Shown here piece by piece: positions 1 to 13,163 of a DNA stretch of 64,000 nt. Below the pieces are notes generated by a model, which had not been told where the DNA came from, did not search any database, and worked only from the letters and a program-made list of their open reading frames with translations. A program made the position numbers and the translations under genes. Each line of letters opens with the position of its first letter. The stretch's first letter is position 1. The stretch comes from Hymenoscyphus infarciens (lineage: Eukaryota > Ascomycota > Leotiomycetes > Helotiales > Helotiaceae), in assembly GCA_001414345.1 (NCBI GenBank), contig LLCB01000258.1, forward strand, positions 20,748 to 84,747. Direction: 5' to 3'.

Positions 1-2309
1 ACGCCTTGCATTTCGCCATTAGCAATTGACCCGATATCGATCGTGCTTGCGCGGGACCGGCCTTCCTCCTCGCCCGCATTTTGAGGTCCCCCAATACCTC
101 CAAATTCTTTCAAGTCTCTCTCCTGAGCCTTATACGCTTCCAATCCACCACCAGTGAACCCTGCTGGTCGATTTCCGTTCACGCCATACCAATCGTCATT
201 GACTTTCGCGAAAAACCTATGTACCCTCTCAGCGGTCGATTGATGCCTTTTAGCCATTTTTAGCCTCGGTACCATGGCGTCTATTAAAGAAGATGTAAAC
301 CCAGTCCATCTTGATTTGCTATTAGAATCAAGGCCATTTTCCGAGCTGACTACACAGCGCCGCGTATCCATGTGTTCAAAGTATTTGGCGTAGATGCAGA
401 CAAAGGCCGCTTGCCATATTGCAAATGCGATCTGAGGGGACTCGGGAAGGGCGTTGTCATCATGGCATATCCGAACGATATCGATAATATCTTTGGCTGC
501 TTTGAACATGATGCCAGCACTGGTTTCCCAAAAGCCATCGGGGATCGTAAACTGCTCCGGTGGAAAAGTTGGTGGATCAAGGGGACCAGATGGTTTCTTG
601 CAACGTAGAGGTATGAAAGGTATGTACTCTCTGTGAAGCATAATCAAGCATAAACAGTATAACGTGTGCATCGAGGCATAAGGAGTGGCGTTCCGCTTTT
701 CAATATGAGCAGACAGGTTCGCCGCTGAGAACGCAAGGTTTGATGGCAATGCATGGATAAAGTCTTCCAAATCGAGCCGCAGTTTATAGAATTCAGTAGA
801 CGGGTCCCAGGGAGGGAGAGCCTCCGTCCGTCTACCACCGGCGTAACTCCATTCTGAAAAGCGACCAAAAATCTCGACCAAACGAATGTACCATCCCAGA
901 ACTCCTTCATCGTTGACAGAAATGGCTGGCCTGGAATCTCTGTTCCAGTCTGACTTCAAATGGCCCGTTTGTACATCTTTAATGAATAAAAATTGATCCT
1001 CTGAACAAGGGAGCTGTATCCGCATTTTGTTGACAAGTATCATTGTTCCTCTGTACTTTCCTGCTGACAGCATTCGGTCCATGATGAAACAACTCCACCA
1101 TGTTCGGCGCCGAACCTCCTTCTCCGTGAGCACCTGGTCCGATGTTCGGTTGGTTGGTTCCTTTGGTGATGGATATGGGTGGGATCCAGGTCCTGCATCG
1201 TCTTCGTAGTTGAGCCTCATCGCCTGGGCCAATCTGGTAGCGATTGCTAAATAAACCCACGCCTGTGTTCCTCTCAATTGACCCCACTCATAAAGGCTAA
1301 GCATCAACCAAGCTTGGATGACCACTAGTGAAGTCTTGCTTGAGTTCCCATCTTTATGGAGAGCGGCATCGAGTGCGCTGGAGTAAAAGTCACTTGCAGC
1401 GATAGGGTCGCCGGTTGGAGAGTGATGTGCTACGAGGTCTGTATGAAAACGGGCCGTGAGAGTCAAGACTCCCAGAAGGAGGAGCTTTGAGTCTTGTGTG
1501 TCCGTAAATGGGGTTGAAGGGTCCCTTGGAAATGCAGCTTGACGCATCCTGTTTCTAAAGGACGGAGGGTGGAGAAAGGGCATCTCCGTCAAGAAATGCA
1601 GCTTGAAGATTTCATACAGCTCATCCCAGACCTTCCTTGTGAGAATGGGCGAGTCCAAAACATCCTCACCCGATTTGTGGCTATTTCTCCGACCAGTATC
1701 CTCAATTTTCCTTATCCGCTTCTTGCTCTCGCCGTCTTCTTGTTTGATACCTGTGGGCGCATCATTTCGTTTTGGCGTAGTCGAAGCACCTGGAGTCGGG
1801 TAAGAACATTCCCTGCCGCTCGAGGCGCAAGCTTTGCAGACTGAATTGGTTCCCGTATTGATACCTAGGAGCGGGGTCAGCTCAAGCACCAGGCGCATTT
1901 ATGTAGTATAGAAATGCATATACGCGCAATGTCCAAATGGTATATAGCAATCAGTGAAGACTGGATATGGATGAAGTCTCCCGTCCATCGCCAACACTCG
2001 GCGTCGGGCTAGAAAATCCAACTTACATTTGACCTTGCTCCGCCGACATTTCGTACAAGCAATGCTTGACCTCACCATTTTGGCAGGCTTCTTCTCCTCC
2101 AGGCTCCCTCTTGTCCCGTCGTTCCCATCATCTGGGCCCCGTGTGCCAGGGCTCGGCGCACCGGGTGAAGCAATGCTTGCTCTGTGTTGCGTAGGGGAGG
2201 CGGGGTGCAGATAGGGTTGTTGATCGGGTTGTTGGTCGGGAGAGAAGGCTTCGGCGTGAGTGCGTTTAGGAGTTGACGCGCGCGAGTTGGAAGATGCTGA
2301 ATCCTCCAA
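1..2309 (-). CDS. Zn2Cys6 fungal-specific transcription factor (partial, runs off left edge)
   Basis: Two exons are readable: 2309-2027 and 1864 to beyond base 1, joined over a 162-bp GT-AG intron (1865-2026). The splice falls inside the codon for the third cysteine of the binuclear cluster, and the joined reading gives the complete C-x2-C-x6-C-x(n)-C-x2-C-x6-C pattern (CTKCRRSKVKC, then CKACASSGREC) at about residues 85-122. This is the Gal4-type zinc cluster that binds DNA in the nucleus. The first ~80 residues are Ser/Pro-rich and disordered. From about residue 155 to 370 there is a Fungal_trans-type domain with the usual WLMLSLYEWGQ, ATRLAQAMRL and EVRRRTWWSCFIMDRMLSAG blocks. The reading frame stays open to the window edge, so at least ~715 residues are present and the C-terminus is missing. 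The target pathway cannot be told from the sequence. Confidence 0.93.
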
Positions 2310-2718
2310 GGGTGCAGAGGAAGGCGAAAGAATCGCAGCGAGACTCTGCGGTGGTGGAATGGTGGAAATGGGGGGGTCCTTTTGGAACCCGGGGAGGTGG
2401 AGAGGTAAGTAGTAGTAGGTCCGTCTAGGAAATATTGGGAATTGCAGAAAGGGGAAAATGTCTCTAGAGTCTAGAAGCTGGAGCTCTCTCTCTCTCCATC
2501 CGAAGGTCCAGACGACCGGGTTGGGTTGGAGGGGCAGGTTTTGGTGAAGATGGTGGGCTTTCCTGCAAGGTTCGTCGAGATCGCGAGAGGACGGGAGATG
2601 GATGTTGTACGAGTACGGCGGGACGATTAGATGCGCCTATCCATGTATGTATGAGATGAGTACAGTATGTATGTATGTATGAGACTTTGCGCAATGTGGC
2701 AGACGTCGCGGGTTGGAG

Positions 2719-2788
2719 GACGAGCAGACGAGCAGACGAGCAGATGAGGCAGACGAGGCAGACGAGGCAGACGAATCAGACGAATCAG
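2719..2788. repeat. 8-9 bp tandem repeat (GACGAGCA / GACGAGGCA)
   Basis: About eight imperfect head-to-tail units, grading from GACGAGCA to GACGAGGCA to GACGAATCA. It lies 0.4 kb upstream of the transcription-factor start codon, so it may be in its leader or promoter. Confidence 0.85.
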
Positions 2789-3647
2789 TGAGAAGAAAGA
2801 AGGAGAGACAAAAGATGTTCTGGGGTGGTAGTGGTGGTAGTGGTGGTAGTGAGTCGATTTGTTGGTGGAGGTGATAGTAGGTAGGCAGTGGTAGGCAGTG
2901 GTAGGGTAAGGTGGGCAAGTGCTTCGTAAGGTTTAGGCTGGTTGAGCAAAGCCACCAGCTGGCTGTCCTCTCACACCGCTGCAAGGGTCTTGAGGTCTTG
3001 AGGAGGGTCTTGTCTTGTTGGTCTCCTCAGATTTAGATTTCCCTCCCGCTCAGGTCCTTCGTTGTTTTTCCTCCCCTATTTCCTCCCCCATTTCCTCCCC
3101 CTCTTCTCCCCCCTCTTCTCCCCCCCTCCCCTTCCCGCCCTCAGCCCAAAGGCGGTGGCATGCCTGATGCTTCAGCACCTGCAGTACAAGTACATTGTGC
3201 ATATGCACTCTCTTCGCTTTTCTTTTCTTCAGCTGAGCTGGCTCCTTCAGATCCAACGAGCGAGGAACACTCTGCCGTTACGGAGTACACACTCTTCCTG
3301 TCCCTCTAGTCATCCTCATACAAGTACAACCCTCCCGTCACCTCAGCATCGGCATCAAGACATCACGAGAAACACAACAGAGTCAAGCCAAAAGAGCTTC
3401 TCTTCTTTAGCCTTGTTCGGTGCCGGGCCCGGATCCAACAGCCCGCTGATCTGGCAATGGCAAGAGGAGTCTTAGAGGACGTCGGAAGCACGCTCGGAGG
3501 GTACGGGGCACCTTTCCTTTCCCGCATCAGGTCATTTCAGATTGTTTCCCCTGGTCGAGACCCTCCTTCTGGCGGCCTTCTGGCCACCCCTCGGCATGAC
3601 TCGGTCTGCGTCGCCAAATGTCAACAGCTGCAGCATCTCTGCCACCA

Positions 3648-3676
3648 GCCACCTGCCACCTGCCACCTGCCACCTG
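3648..3676. repeat. 7-bp tandem repeat, CCACCTG x4
   Basis: Four consecutive copies of GCCACCT/CCACCTG are read directly. Function unknown. Confidence 0.85.
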
Positions 3677-4936
3677 GCCGTGGACGGAGAGACCTCGAGA
3701 AACAATACAACACATCCAGCAGAAGCCTTGTAACCGCGGCAAAACCTAACATCTAGCCCACATTCTAGAACACATCAAAGCTGCAACAGCGAAAGAAAGG
3801 GCTACAAGTACGGAGCCATTCCAATGAAAATGCCTTGCGAGTTTATCGGACGGGAAGTCACCCGGCACGCGAGGACACGCCGAGCAGTCACTTGGTGGAA
3901 AAACGGAAGGAAAACCCAACCGTACACACACCGTACATGGTCCTGCCCCGCTCACTTCGTCAACAGTTGGCTTCCGAGTATCAAAGAGTTGCCGCGAAAA
4001 GTCAAGTACTACATGATTACCCTCAGTACAGCACGCGAGTATTGTTTCCAACCTCAGCTCGAAATTCGTGGGACAACAGCACACATCATCAAGTATCATA
4101 TCATGACCTGTTCCTCTTCCAATTCTGTCCAGGATGGCTCGATGGTTGTGATTCTTGAAGAAGGAAAAAAAAGTCTCACACGGCAGACTTCCGATTCCCG
4201 GCTCTCAGATCTCCGGAAATGCGGACTTGTCATGGTCATTTTTTCTTTTTCTTTTTCTATTGTTCTGTCACCCAAGAGATTCGGGTTCTCCAAAATGCAA
4301 ATCGCCGGTTTTGGTCAGTGTCACATGTTGCCTTACGCGGGGTGCCCGCGATATTGTTCCACTTTGACGAGGGGTATACTTTTCACTACCAATGCCATTG
4401 TACAGTGTACCAGGTAAGTGCTGCGACCTATATTGTGAATGGCAAATGTGAATGATAAATGCTATGTGGCTTCAGGGGCTTCATGGCTGTTTAGAATCCG
4501 AGTTTTTGCACTCGAATACGAGTGGAATTCCTTATTGTTGAATGCTTCATCGCTTGAACTGGTTTGGTGAACATCGGTGGCTTGCATTGGCGATTTTTCC
4601 TTCTTTCGTGCAAAAGTCGTCCAAAACAAAAGAAACGCCATTGTTACCAGTTACCCTTGGAGAATTTTGAACTCTAATTCGCTCGATCCTCATTGTGGCC
4701 GCGGGAAGCCATTGCATTGAGACAAGTGAGAAGAATTCTTAGCGAGAGGGGTATGCCTGCTCGTATTTTCTTTTTGTAGTCGGGGCATGTCACCAACGAC
4801 AATTTAGCCTTGCAAAGACTTTAGACTCACCCGCCATCTGATCTGAGCATTTATGAGTCTGGAGCCTTTCAAATAGTCGAGATTGGTAGCTTTCGATTTC
4901 AGCTATACTACTCAGTGACGCCGACGGGTGGACAAT

Positions 4937-5153
4937 AAAACTGGCAGGCAGTAAATACTTTAGGCTCGTACCTACCTACCTAAGCCCTCGTTGATCCAAC
5001 TTTCCATGGAGGAATCTAAGTAAATTCTCCCAAACTCTTATAACAATTCGTGCTCTGTTCTTCTACATGTCTTGGACAATCCAAAGTTCCAAGAGTAGTT
5101 GAATTGAGATAATTTCCCACACCCCACGGTTCATTCATCGATTACCGCTTTCA
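4937..5153. mobile_element. Weak copy of the GCGGCAGTAAATA inverted-repeat element
   Basis: The left end reads AAAACTGGCAGGCAGTAAATA-like and continues with CTTTAGGCTCGTACC, resembling the ends of the better copies at 47478 and 49527. A degenerate right end (ATTACCGCTTTCAC) is at about 5140-5153, giving ~217 bp, the usual size of the family. The interior is poorly conserved. I call it a decayed member with low confidence. Confidence 0.35.
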
Positions 5154-5204
5154 CTAGTCTGTAATAAGAGTGGTTAGTTATCAATTTACATTTAACTCTT
5201 TCAC

Positions 5205-5308
5205 AATGCTACTATCCCCCCCCCCCCTAATTACATTGTATGCGCACAGACATTTGCTAGACTATAACGACCGTGCGCATACAATGTAATTAGAGGGGAT
5301 AGTAGTAT
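5205..5308. mobile_element. Fold-back MITE-like palindrome
   Basis: Left arm 5205-5246 and right arm 5273-5308 are inverted copies (CTACTATCCCC...CTAATTACATTGTATGCGCAC against GTGCGCATACAATGTAATTAG...GGGGATAGTAG) around a 26-bp loop. The poly-C tract is expanded to about 14 bases in the left arm only. A related, RIP-altered hairpin seems to lie at 25300-25395. The sequence sits just outside the left edge of the AT block. Confidence 0.7.
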
Positions 5309-8300
5309 CATTATCGTTATTTAGCAATTGTGATTAATTACATGTTCCTAAACTCTAGTCAAATTAATTAATTAGTTAATTAGACAACACTCCCCTCCCC
5401 CAAAAAAACTCAAAACTCAAACATAAAATCACTATACTATACTATACTATACTAGTCCTCTGAACTTCGCTTAGATCCATCTATATCTCACCCCCTTTTA
5501 TTATCCCCGTAGTTATTCCGATTAAGCGTGAGACGAAATGAGCACGTGTTTTTGGTTATTAGACTAAACTAATTATAGAGAGTGAAAGGTGGGAGGGATT
5601 TAGTATTTTGCTTTTGGGAGAGGTGGTTTATTTTATAAGGTTTTTGTATTTTTTTGTAGAGTTGTGTTTTTGAGAGGTAGGTAGATAGAAGATAGAAGTG
5701 TAAGAAGAGGTGCTATGAGGATTAGATTAGTATCTTCTGGTTTAAGTGGTTTTTTTTTCCGTTGTAGAAAAGAGCGTGGATTCCTTGATTATAGGAGTTT
5801 TATAGTTGATCTTAGATATTTTAGAACTATATTAGTGTTTTAGTAATTTTTCTTTACTAGGTTAACTCTGTTATTTAAATGTATTAGGTAAATATTACTT
5901 TGATAAGTATCTAGTACTCTTACTATATTTTAAGAGGCTTTTAAATTTAATATACTTCTCTTAGTTAATCTAAATATTCGTGAATATTTGAATTAATAAG
6001 TAATTATTACTTTGATATTTGTCTAATACTACTAGTATATTCTTTTAGAGATCTTAGAACTTTATTTATTTAACTTAGTTAATCTAGTAGTTTTCAAATA
6101 ATGTTTTTTAATAAGTAATATAATTATAACTATAATATACTAGTCTAGAAGCTTATTAGTTAATTTTCTAATTAGAGATTAAGATTTACTAGATTATAGT
6201 TAATATTCTTATAGAAGCTACTAATTTATCTCAACTTTATAAGTAGATTATTTTTATAAAAAAGATTTTAGTAAATCTTATCTTTTAGTAATATTATATA
6301 TAGTTAAAATATAGTAAAATACCTCTCTATTATATTATATTATATTATACTTCTACTAAGTTTCGTTTTAAATAATTCTTCTTAGATAAAAAGATAGAAT
6401 TCTAGTCTTTTAAAATAAATATTTTTATTAATAATAGATTATATTATAAAAGTATTCTTAGATAGCGCGAATAAAGAAATAATAATAAGAGTCTACTAAA
6501 ATACTAATTATAAGATCTAAAGAGTAAGATTTTATCTTCTATCTTTAGCTAGAGATTTAATATCGCGAAGAAAGAAACTCTTTATTAAAAGAGTAATAGT
6601 AAGATTTAAAATAAGGCTTTTATCTACTATTCTATTTTATTAGACTAATAAAAGAAAAAGAAGCTTTTAAAGCTATTTAAGAAGATATACTAGTTAGAAT
6701 AAAAGAGTAAGTTTACTAAAAAAGAAAATATCGTGAAATATAAGCTTTATATAGATATATTATAATAGCTTTAGAGATATAGCTTTAGAGATTAGAGACT
6801 TAGTATAGAGATTATTAAAGAGTTTATACTTATTAGAGAAGAAAATAAGTAGTAGTTTAGTATACTATAATAATAGTATAGAATCTAGTAGATATAGAAG
6901 AGCAGAGGTTCTACTTAAGTTTAAATATAATCTAAAACTACTCTTAATTATTTTTAGTTATCTTAGTTTATAGAGAAGGAGTTTAGTATTCTACTAGTAG
7001 TAGTAGATACTAAGAAAATAGTAAAAAATACTACTAAAGCTATTAATACGTCACTTACTATTACTATTACTAAGACGTCGAAGAATATAGAAGAGTTATC
7101 TCTTCAGTTATTCTTATACTCTATATAATTTAGTAGAACGCGGTTCTAATCTTATATTTCCAGCTAAAACGCGACTAAATATTTAAATTATTATCTTATT
7201 CTTTAAACTCTACTAAAGTATATAATAATATAGAAATTTAATAATAATTTACCTATATTCTTATATTTTAAAAGCTCTACTAAAAAAAATAAGCATTTTA
7301 GCGTAAGTTAGTCTATAATACGAGCTTATCTACTCTTACTACTTCTATCACTTCTACTACTTCTACCGCTACTTTTATACTCTTTTATTACTTCTTTTTA
7401 ATTAATATACCTTCTCTTATAAAGCTAATACTACTTCTAGTACGAAAAAGTCTACTAAAAGAGTCTTAAAAGCTACTAAAAAAGTTCTCAAAAAGAAGGC
7501 CTCTTAAGTACGCTCTATAGACGTGTTTCTTAACTAGAAAGAATTCTATAAGATAGAAGTTATTAAGAGAGCGAGAGAGATTAAATAAAGAGATAGAAAG
7601 AGACGTACCTCTACTATATATAGAGTAAGTATAAATAGCTTTAATTTAGATTTTAATAACTTAGTACTTCTAAACTAGCTTAGTAGTATCGTAGTTCGAA
7701 GCTACCTAGATTTTAGTCTAAAACTACTCTAAATAAGAGTAGTTTTAAACCGGACTACTAAACGCGTCTATACGTAGAGTATAAGAATAACTAAAGAGAT
7801 AAGTTATACTTCTAGAAGAGACTTAAGCGCTTTAGACTAATATTACTATAAGTATCTCTTTTATAGTTACTAAGGTTTCGTATATAATTTAGACTAATAG
7901 ATTAATAAGCGTTATATAATTTAATAAATAAAAGTAACGCTATATAAGCCTAGGTTTAGACTATTTCTAAGACTTATCTAAAGAGCTTATAGGTCTTCTT
8001 AGTTATATCTAGTATAAATAATAGCTAAAATAAGAAATAAGCTTAAGTTAAAAAGAAGAAGAGAGTTAGAGAGAATAATAAAAGTAAGAGAGAAGCTAGT
8101 AAGTCTAGAGTATAGAAGAAGATTAGTAGATTCTATTTTAGTAATAACCTAGTCTTAGTTCTCTACTTTATTAACTTTAAATATTTTTACTAGTTAGTAT
8201 TTTATTTTAAGTTTATATTATAAGTTTCTTATTAAAGAAGTAACTAGAATTAGAAGAGACTCTTTTAGAGTTTCTTTTCTTTCTAACTAACTAAAACTCT

Positions 8301-8939
8301 TTAGATCTCTAATTAGTTCTTCTCTATTTTCTATATTTATATCTATTTAGAAAGAAGTTAGAGATAGAAACGTTAGAAGATAATATTATAAATAATAGTA
8401 ATAATAATTTAAACTTTTAGCTAGATATAGACTAAAGAGACTATACTTTTAATTAAGATAAAAAATAAAGAAATAAGTTTAACTAAGTTAACTCTTATAG
8501 TTTTAGAAAGAACTTTAAAATGTTTTAACTATTTATTACTAATAATTAAATTTTATTATCTAAGATCTAATATAATAAAAAAATAGTTATAAATATAACC
8601 TTTATCTATACTTAGATAAAGTTATAGAAACTATATTATATTACTCTTAATATTACTATTATATCTATAAATAGATACTAAGTAAAGTAGTTTCTAAATC
8701 TATAACCTTAGTAATTATAAAGCTAAAGATTGATTTAAGAATATAAATCTCTTTACTCTTATATTTCTTAAAACTTATAGTTTAATACTATATCTATATA
8801 TATTAAGTATAGTATTTATAAAGAATTACTTTTCTTTTATAATATAATAGTACGAACTATATATAACTAGCGAATATATATATAGAAGTATATTTAGTAG
8901 AATAACGTATATAAATTACTAGACTTAATATTATAATAA

Positions 8940-9240
8940 TACGAAATATATACTACTATTAAAGAGGTATATAGAAGTATGTTTAGTAGAATAATATATA
9001 TAAATACTAGGTACTAATATAGAAGAAAAGGCTAAACTAGTCTTTTCTAACTATAGAAGAGTAAGTAGCTATATATAAGAGGTTTAGATAATATAAAAAA
9101 GTCTAAAAGCTATTTAAAAGCTAAATCTGAAACCTTCTTAAATTAGATAATATAAAATAATAACTACTAAGTTCTTATATATATAGTATATACTCTATAA
9201 TCTCAGCTATATAGAATAGTAGACTATTATAAATATAAAC
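8940..9240 (+). repeat. Inverted repeat, left arm (partner 10150-10505)
   Basis: The segment starting AATACGAAATATATACTACTAT and running through the TAGCTATATATAAGAGGT and AAATTAGATAATATAAAATAAT blocks recurs in reverse complement at about 10150-10505, with small indels. The spacer is about 0.9 kb. Both arms are RIP-mutated. They could be two inserted copies of one short element, or terminal repeats of a ~1.55-kb element. Confidence 0.65.
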
Positions 9241-10149
9241 GTAAAGAATAAATTAGTCTCTTCTAAAAGAGAGGCTAAGTATTTATATATAGAAGTTTAG
9301 ACTATATAAAGTCTCTAACTAAAACTAAAGAAATAATATTTATTAGCTAATATAAGAGTCTAAACTTATAAAAGTCCGAAGCTCGAATAGTATATAAACT
9401 CGGCGATTTAGAATAGTAGACTATTATATATAAGCTTAGAAAAAATAAAGTTTAATAGATTATTCTTATATATATCTAAGAAGAAGTCTTTATCTAGATT
9501 ATCTTATTTTCTCTCTAACTTAGATCTAAATTAAAGTACTTTATAAAGTCTTATATATTACTTTTATATTAGTCTTCTTTTGTCTTTTTTATACTAAGTA
9601 GCTATAATTAATTAGACTTATAAGATTCTAGCTTACTAAAGTAATAGTATATTATACTAGTAGAGACTTAGTCTATTATCTTTAGACATTTACTAGTAGA
9701 GAGCTTTTTAAAAGTTTATAAAATAGTGTTAATAGTTAAAAATAATCTATATATAAATAGTAAAGGTTATAGAGATAAGCTAGATAATAATTAAAAGATT
9801 ATCTTTTTAAGTAAAGTATTTAAGCTCACTAGTTTAGTTATATTAGCTAAGTATAACTTAGTAGTTTAGTACTTAATTATATTTAAGATTAAAAAATAAT
9901 CTACTACTATTTTAATAAAGTTATAATTCTATTATCTTTTATTTATAGTAACTAAGCTTTAAAGTTATAGTATAATCTTTTCTTATATATAAGAAAACTA
10001 TTCTAACTCTAATATCTCTCTAAATATAATTATAATTAAGAAATAAGAATTTAAATATTTAATTATATCTTAATAATTATAGAAAGTACTATAATTTAAC
10101 TTAGACTAGTATCTAAGCTTAAGATAGTTTCTAGTAAATCTAATAGTTA

Positions 10150-10505
10150 TTTCTATAATAGCCTACTATCTAGACTATTCTAGATAGCCGGGGTTATCTA
10201 TTATATATAAGGTTCAGCTATAGTATATTTAGCTTTTAGCTATATTATTTTATATTATCTAATTTAGAAAGGTTATATACGTCTATCTAGACTTTTAGAT
10301 AGACTTCGTAGAGTTTAGGCTTTTATATTAGTCGACGTTATATTATTTAGTTTTAGACCTCTTATATATAGCTACCTACTCTTCTAGAGTTAGAAAAAAC
10401 CTAGTTTAGTCTTTTCTTCTATATTATAGCCTAGTATCTACGTATATTATTCTATTAAATATACTTCTATATATTTCTTCTATAGTAGTATATATTTCGT
10501 ACTAT
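10150..10505 (-). repeat. Inverted repeat, right arm (partner 8940-9240)
   Basis: Reverse-complement partner of the left arm at 8940-9240, reading inward from AGTAGTATATATTTCGTA near 10500. It shares several runs of 15 or more bases with the left arm. Confidence 0.65.
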
Positions 10506-12081
10506 TATAATATCTTATATAAAAGCTTTATAAGTTAAAGAATTATAGTAATAAATAGTACTTACTAAAAGTCTACTATATACTAATATCTTTAATTATT
10601 TATATATAAGTTATATACTATATTTTAAAAGTTTAATCTTTTCTATAATCTTACTTTTTATTAGTTCAAAAGTATTTAGAATAATTTCTAGAGTAAATAA
10701 CGTATTTAACTATTAAGAGAAAGTATTAAGGTTTCTTAAGTAAAAGAGGTCTAGTATAGAGGTTAAAAGTAAAGAATAGTTTAAAGATTAGTTTCTACTT
10801 AGTTAATCTTAGAGTTTACTTATAACTATATCTAATTATCTAAATAAATCTTTATTCTTTCGAATCTCTACTTTTCTATTACTTATATTATACTTTATAT
10901 CTTGTCTATTATAGAAAAGTCTTATTAATCTCTAAAAGTTTAGATAGCTAAGCTCTTATCTTTATTATCTTAAAACCTTCGAGATTTAAATAAGTAAATA
11001 TAAGTTATAAATCTTTAAAAAAAAAAGTATATTAGATTTTTTAATAGTTAGCTTAATAATTACTTATACTAGTAAAGCTTAAAATACTCTTAGAGTTAAT
11101 ATCTCTAGAGTATTTCTTTTTAAGAAAAAGTTAAAAGTAGTTTTAGAAGTCTTCTAAATAACTAAATATATTTAACTTTACTAAATTATATATAGTAATC
11201 TCTATATAAAGAGAGTTATTAAAAGTCTTAGAATTACTTAGTATATTCTACTTCTACTAATATATTATAAGATATAGTTTTACTAGTTATCTAATTAAGA
11301 CTAAACTCTAGTACTACTAGTTATTTAAAAGATCTTTAATTATATAGCTATTTAAAATTAACTTCGTTCTATTTTAAATCTAAGCTAAAGTAAATTTAAT
11401 AAGTATATTGATATACTTAAGTATAATATTATAATAAGCTATTACTAGTAAAGTAAGATTTAGTCTTTTAATATTAGATAAATTTTAAGTACTATTATAG
11501 AAGAAATATTTAAAAGTATATTTAAAGAGATAATAGACTTAAATTACTAAGCTCTTAAATAAAGCAAAAGACTATATTAGCTTTTCTACTATAAAAAGAG
11601 ATAGCGTTTTTATATAAAAAGGTTAGATAATATAAGTATTTAAATATCTAAAACTTAATATCTAAACTCTAAATATCTAAACTCTAACTCTATCTAGTAT
11701 ATAACTTAGTAATTCTAAATAGCTAGCTATTACAAAAGTTGTCTTTTCTCTAGTCTCTACTTTTATAATATCTCTTAGAAGCTAGACTAGATATATATAA
11801 GCTCTTTTTAAATAAAAGAAATTTATACGCTTATATCTATTTTGAAATTCATACTATTAAGAGTTTTTATTTTTGCTCAAATGATACTTTTTAAAAAACC
11901 AGTTTAATTTTTGTTAGTATAATATCACCTTGTTTACGTGTGTATTCTAGTACGCCTTAATGTCTGCTATTGGTTTATCATCTCAGCCGAGGTTAGCCCG
12001 ACGCCGCCTTTCAGAACCACAAACGCTTTCCTCGTCATTTAAAGATCGCGATTTTGACACCGCATTTCTCCCAACTCTAAT

Positions 12082-13163
12082 ATGGGACTGTCGGCATCCA
12101 AGAATTCGGAGGGCCAAAAGACACGCAGGAACCTCAAAAAGCCCAAGCCTGAAGCAAGTCCTGTAGCTAGCGCCGGCATTATTCTGGACGGGGCTGGCCA
12201 ACCCTTTATTGATGATGGTTTTGGACAGCCCAAAAGATACGTAAATTTTTCTTCAAATTTTCCCCAGACTTGGTCATACTAACAAATGTCACACAGCCAA
12301 AAGCAAGAGACGATAACCATTCATTCCCGTTAGATGGGTTTGATATATCCTCAGTGTCCGATGAACAGCTTGCTCAATATTTTCTCACTGCACCAAAACT
12401 TCACGAATATGGCGGCGTTGATGTCGTGCGACTTTCCAAGTCTCTTGCTATGAAGGGTGGAGACGGTGTCCCCCAAAGCGAGTCACATAATATGATATTC
12501 GCTGCAGAGACTCTGCATCTCCCAGTCCCCAAAGTTCACTGTGCTTTCATGAGCGATACTCCTGGATGTTCCCCAGATGAGGTTGTGAAAGGTCATTTTA
12601 TTCTCATGGATTATATATCAGGACCAACAGTTGATGAATGTTGGGAATCCCTGGACGTAGGCCAGCGCGAGTCCGTAGCTGGTCAGGTTGCCTCCATGAT
12701 GAATAAAATGCAGACAACACCCCTCCAACTACCACCGGGACCTATTGGAAGACCGAAGGATGAAAAATTTGAAGGCCCTTGGTTCACAGACTATGGCGCG
12801 GGCCCTTTCGAGGCGTTGAAGGATCTCGAAAACTGGTGCAATCATAAAATCGATGTCTGTATAAAGGTCAAAGAACTGCCGGAAAATACACCAAGATTCC
12901 AATTCCAGAAGCTGGTGCTCACACATCAAGATATAACGCCTCGAAATCTCATCCTCGACACAGAAGGAAAAGTGTGGCTAATTGATTGGGGTCTTGCGGG
13001 AGTGTATCCCCCTGGTTTCGAACAAGCTATTCTCAAAGTTAATGTTTATTCTCATGAAGGATTTCGGGAAATGGTATTCGCGGGGTTGTCTAATTGGCAA
13101 GAACGTGTCATTGAGCAGTTCAAAGCTATCGCATATGGTCTTTCAGTTGGCGCACGACTTTAA
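12082..13163 (+). CDS. APH-fold phosphotransferase / kinase-like protein with N-myristoylation-like start
   Basis: Exons 12082-12240 and 12297-13163 join in phase 0 over a 56-bp intron that starts GTAAAT, has an ACTAAC branch site at 12279 and ends CACACAG. The product is 341 residues. It carries the APH (PF01636-type) catalytic loop LTHQDITPRN at about residues 265-274 and the metal-binding IDWG at about 285-288. The Gly-rich loop end of the fold is not obvious. APH-fold proteins transfer phosphate from ATP to small molecules or act as pseudokinases; the substrate is unknown. The start is MGLSASKN, matching the MGxxxS pattern for N-myristoylation, so membrane attachment is possible (inference). 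The gene sits alone on a ~2-kb island beside RIP-mutated DNA, 140 bp from its edge. Confidence 0.9.

Larger units (their letters stand above)
2310..4936. other. Long intergenic / upstream region of the transcription factor
   Basis: I see no supportable gene. The stretch carries low-complexity DNA expected of a long fungal promoter and leader: TATG-type repeats near 2640-2680, a GACGAG(G)CA array at 2719-2788, GGTGGTAGT repeats near 2825-2850, a strongly pyrimidine-rich tract (CCTCCCC type) at 3060-3140, and four 7-bp CCACCTG repeats at 3648-3676. Open frames here (for example 3824-4417 on the plus strand, 197 codons) have no recognisable domain and no fungal gene structure, so I do not call them. 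Confidence 0.6.
5320..11940. repeat. RIP-degenerated AT-rich repeat block 1
   Basis: About 6.6 kb of DNA dominated by TA, TAG, CTA and TTA, in which CA and TG dinucleotides are almost missing. That is the footprint of RIP (C-to-T at CpA on both strands). No open frame of useful length remains. An inverted duplication is recognisable inside (about 8940-9240 against 10150-10505). I could not assign the original transposon family by eye. The left border is gradual (5.3-5.85 kb); the right border is sharp at about 11.94 kb, 140 bp before a gene. Confidence 0.85.

Noticed and set aside
3824..4417. Plus-strand open frame of 197 codons
   Set aside because: No recognisable domain, low-complexity composition, no splice or start context; overlapped by frames in other phases. 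Likely chance.
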